Shown: positions 60,202-64,000 of the stretch, piece by piece
How the letters are laid out: each line of letters starts with the position of its first letter
Position numbering within the stretch: position 1 is the stretch's first letter
NCBI GenBank assembly: GCA_025345505.1
Contig: JANVCC010000021.1
Coordinates: 3,210,816 to 3,274,815 of the forward strand
Source: Todiramphus chloris collaris
Taxonomy: Eukaryota; Chordata; Aves; Coraciiformes; Alcedinidae
DNA length: 64,000 nt
Reading direction: 5' to 3'
The notes under the pieces: generated by a model
What the model was told of the DNA's origin: nothing
Seen by the model: the letters and a program-made list of their open reading frames with translations, nothing else
The model's database searches: none
Made by a program: the position numbers and the translations under genes

Positions 60202-60800
60202 AGGAGAATGTGTTATTTATTGATTATTAGCAAAGAGATGATTTATCATTGCAAATATTTCTCTTTATCGTAGAAAACAGAGTGCCAAAAATGAGAAAAT
60301 GTGCTAAGCCTTGTTACGTTTTAACAGATGCCAGGAGTATTTGAGGAAACAAATGAATAAATAGTCCTCCACCAGTGTTTCCCTCACTCTTCAGTTCTAC
60401 TCATAAATTTATAGTTCTGTTTCTAAGTTTATAATGCCCTATATAACATTTCGAATCGGTACTTTTAAGTATTTCCTAAAGTAATGGCTCAAAACTTGAA
60501 AAATGTGCTTAAGCACAATATTTTCTGGTTTGATCAGGGCAGGACTCTTCAGGTTTTTGACAAAAGCAGATTCTTTTTTTTTTTTCCCCCTCTGATTATA
60601 AAGTATGCACTTCCATCTGGAACTTATTTTGATATTGTGAATCTTAATGCCTCAGAAAAGCACACAGAACAATGGATGGGCACTACTTGATTGTTTTAAA
60701 TTGAAATTAATTAATTATGAAACAGCTGCAATAGTCTAAATTACTTATTTCCCCTTTCGGTGAAAACAAATTTACAGGCATTTGCAAAGCATACAAAAAA

Positions 60801-60822
60801 GAGAGAGAGAGAGAGAGAGAGA
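60801..60822 (+). repeat. GA dinucleotide microsatellite (11 units)
   Basis: A pure (GA)11 run after an A-run. Confidence 0.95.
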
Positions 60823-61276
60823 CAAGAAAGTCTGTAAGAAGGGAAGTCATGTAGAATTGCCTATGATCTGTATTTCAAGAAAGTAAATAATTAATAGCTC
60901 CAAGGAAGTATATTAGAGATTACTCTTTCTATTATACAGTCACATTGAGCAGCAAAATAATGCTTTAAATCTCAACAACAAACACAGTACAGAACTCAGT
61001 AGAGTTTACCTTTCCAGATAATCATTTTTTCAGCTGAAAACAGCAATTTTTTCACATCCCAACCAGGCTGTGACTTGAAAGAAGCTTCTCAGTCATTTAG
61101 TCAAGACAGATGAGCAATGAGTGTTAGAAAAGCTACCAAGGCATCAAAAGATCTACAGTCAAGGCCATTAAAGAATAGCTAATCTGCTCCAGTTCTAATT
61201 CTCTGGTAATGGGTTTCCTTAAATGTGCTTTACATCAGCTGTAATTAGTTCAAGATATTGCTACTTATATACTTGT

Positions 61277-61308
61277 AACAACAACAACAACAAAAAAAAA
61301 AGAGAGAG
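61277..61308 (+). repeat. AAC microsatellite grading into A and GA runs
   Basis: About five AAC units, an A-run of ten, then AGAGAGAG. Confidence 0.9.
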
Positions 61309-64000
61309 GGCTGGATTTCCACCACCACACAGTATTTGATCATCTTTGCACTGCCATGAACCCAAGCCAGTAAGTTCTCGTGCAGTGTGAAGCCTTGAGG
61401 AGCGTCATCAAGAGATGCGTTGCTTGGATCTACAAAAGCCAGATCGGGTCCAGCAGCAGCAGTAACAAACATTTATCTATGTTTTCCTTTGTTGGGGTAA
61501 TCACGGTGCCATTTTACCTCAGATGTTGCAGAATCAACGGGTCTACCCAAGCACGTGAGGCAACGTGGTGACACTAATTCAGATCGGTTGGGATCACAGT
61601 GGTTTTCTTGCAGGGAGCCTGAGTGAATGGACCAGCACACAATCACCTTTTGTCCCGAGGAAATTCCTGACAGTCTTTGGGCCTAACCACAAACAAAGCA
61701 CGTTGTAACATTAATTTACTCTTTAAACTGGAAACATTTAGTTAACTCAAGGTCATCGTCCTGCAGCAAACGTTACACTCTCCTTGCCGAACTCAAACGA
61801 AGAAATGCACACTTAGCTTTTATTGTTATTTTGTCCTTTAAAAACAGATGATGCTATGACAGGTTCCCTCCCTCACTACTTCGGAAACAAAAAATGTACA
61901 AAAGTGTCTTCTAGTGGATGCATACCAATATAATTATCTTCTCCAGAGTATCTTTGTCAACAAACCCTGTTCTTTTTTTTTTTTTTGGACAGCGGTTCAA
62001 CCATCTACTGCACTTGCTGTTCCAAACAAAAGAGAACAAAAAGATTAAAATCACTCCATTCCCTCCTAACATCGAGAGACCTGAGAGATGAACCCTCCCA
62101 ATCAATCGGAAGTGGTCAATGGCAGAATCACTTTCTCTTGGAGCATCACTAGGAAGTAGGCAGCACTTAGCAACACCAGAATGAAAGCTAAACCCCCACA
62201 GAGGAGGTTTAGAATAACTGCCCACACCTGTACCTCAGAACAGGCACCCCAAAACCTTCACAGTGGTCAAAGACAAGACGACAAGGGCAGAAACAAGGAG
62301 ATGGACAGTAGAGAGGCCACTGCTGGGATGGCTTCTGAATGTGAACCCTGCAAAGGCATACTCTGCCAATGCTTTCTCCTCCTGATCCATCTTGCCTGTC
62401 GTGTTTGCATTCTTCATACCACCATAGGCCATCGTAACACCCTGGCACCTAGAAGGCACCATCATGACAATGCATGGACTAGGAAGGCCACCAGTTTCTC
62501 CCTAATGGCTTTCAAAATTGATACATGCAATAACGAGCGATCACGACTCAAAGCAATCTAAACATACTCAGTGTAAGGAGACACCACCTTCATCCTCTAT
62601 TTGTCTGCTCCTGCCGTTCAATCAAACCAAGCTGAGCCACAAAGGACTCTTTCTTCGGTCCAGAAACATGTGAAAACAACCACACGGGAAGACTGGGTTA
62701 CATTAAGAAGCTGTGTGGCTTTGTCAGATACAACCCTCTTGTTTTTAGTTTTAAGTACTTACAGTTGTGGATCATCTTTATTGAGAAACAAAACATAGAG
62801 ACAAAAAGCTTCTTAGCAAAGATTTCTAGTCCCTTCTGCATAATTTTAAGTGTTTTGCCTACTGAGACCACCACTGCTGCATTGGAACTAATTTATTTTT
62901 TAAAAAATAAATAAAAGGATCTCTGAGGATAAGTTTAAATTGCATTCCTACTGTCATATTTCCCAAGATACATCCGTATCCAGGTCCTTGATACGTGCAC
63001 GCAGGTGAAAATCTTCCTAAGAGGATAAAACACAGTCAGCTTAAGTCACTAATACTACTTTTTGTTTGCTTCGGGTATTAGGAACGCCATGATATCAAGC
63101 TGTAAGAGAGGAACACAAGTGATGCATTTTTACCTTTGAAAAGACCTAGAAAATGTTTGGCACGGAATATTAATAATTGCCATCGTGTTCATTTAATTGT
63201 CTCTACAGTTCATTCACTCTTTCTGTTGGTACCCACAAATGATTCATAAATTATATAGGTTATTACTTGAGTATTCAACTGCAAGTGTTCACTTCTGCCT
63301 TCCCGGGGCCTTGGGCAGCACCAGCAAGCACAACCAGTGTCTTAACACTGATTTTAAGAGACTGAAGCCCCACTGGTAGTGATGAGAACACAGTGGGTTT
63401 GGCCAGACTGGGGGCCAGTGGGCTCCCTGGCAGCAGCCAGCCAGCAAACCCAGCCCCTGGCAGCAGCACTGAACTGGTAATGCTCATTCCTCAGCAGGGC
63501 AGGGTTTACGAAGAGATGGTTTTGTTCAAAACCGAGGAAGCTCGGCTGCAGCTTTCCCTTTTCCTATTTTCAGCTTCTCACAAAGCACTTGTGGTTTTTC
63601 ACTGGAATTAGCCTCACAGCTAGCCAGCCTGTTAAGAGAAAGAGACTTTACATGGGCTTCCTAGAAAATAACATCTTTTTGAAATCTCATTTTCTGAGGA
63701 TGTCACTTTAAAGTTACAATTTGATCAATCTGATAGATACCATCACACACAGAATTTAACCTCCCTGTTTTCTAGCCGTAACACCAGTTTTCCTTCATTT
63801 CTAATTATTTTACTTCATTACTCCTATTATTAATAAGTTATAACCAGAGTTAAAGGAATCTCTGAACATACGCCGCCAATAGTTGCTGCAGCTCTTTATA
63901 CCCGTGCTTTGTTGTTTCCCGGTCATGAATATGATGCAAATGAAGTAATTTGTTATATGAGGTTAAAAACCTTGCACTTAAACAGTTGCTTTCTCTAATG

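Larger units (their letters stand above)
21079..64000 (-). other. AFF3: AFF3 intron, 3' part only (first coding exon lies outside the window)
   Basis: About 43 kb upstream of the 121-base exon. The expected first coding exon (short, starting MDSFD- or MDLFD-like and ending in a split Cys codon) was looked for on the minus strand and not found, so it probably lies further right, as expected for a gene with very long 5' introns. Between the listed repeats the stretches 29.0-39.1, 39.7-46.2 and 47.9-56.1 kb hold AT-rich unique DNA with no supported gene; parts may be conserved regulatory elements. Confidence 0.7.

Overview
The window looks like intronic DNA of a bird. The main interspersed repeats are CR1 LINE fragments, about nine pieces covering roughly 5% of the sequence. 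No Alu, B1 or L1 elements were seen, and the DNA is AT-rich with many short A- or T-runs, which fits an avian genome (a non-avian reptile cannot be excluded). The only confident gene is part of AFF3 (LAF4, AF4/FMR2 family), read on the minus strand.

Two AFF3 coding exons are visible, both near the N-terminus. The upstream one (20958-21078) carries the conserved N-terminal AF4/FMR2 block. The larger one (14794-15597) carries the rest of that block, a serine run and the SIAH-type degron KPTAYVRPM. Their junction is phase 0 and joins PYK to TNKGDEL as in the family. The first coding exon should lie right of 64000 and the next exon left of position 1; I found neither here. The window is therefore a ~14.8 kb piece of downstream intron, an exon, a 5.4 kb intron, an exon, and a ~43 kb piece of upstream intron.

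Region by region: 1-14.8 kb holds three CR1 pieces and otherwise unique DNA. 14.8-21.1 kb is the exon pair; the intron between them contains an unexplained open frame of about 245 codons. 21-30 kb holds three CR1 pieces, a local ~190-bp duplication and a ~300-bp tract made almost only of A and C on the plus strand. 30-46 kb is mostly unique and very AT-rich, with one CR1 copy and the best-looking candidate for conserved regulatory DNA (about 37.9-38.6 kb). 46-64 kb has a 13-bp minisatellite, a TCAAACAAAAA-type array, two CR1 pieces and several relics that resemble ancient amniote SINEs.

I found no tRNA, rRNA, CRISPR array, intact mobile element or operon. No previously undescribed system can be claimed; the most unusual items are the paired ~190-bp duplication with its A/C tract, two CR1 copies sharing a non-CR1 5' segment, and the long intronic open frame.
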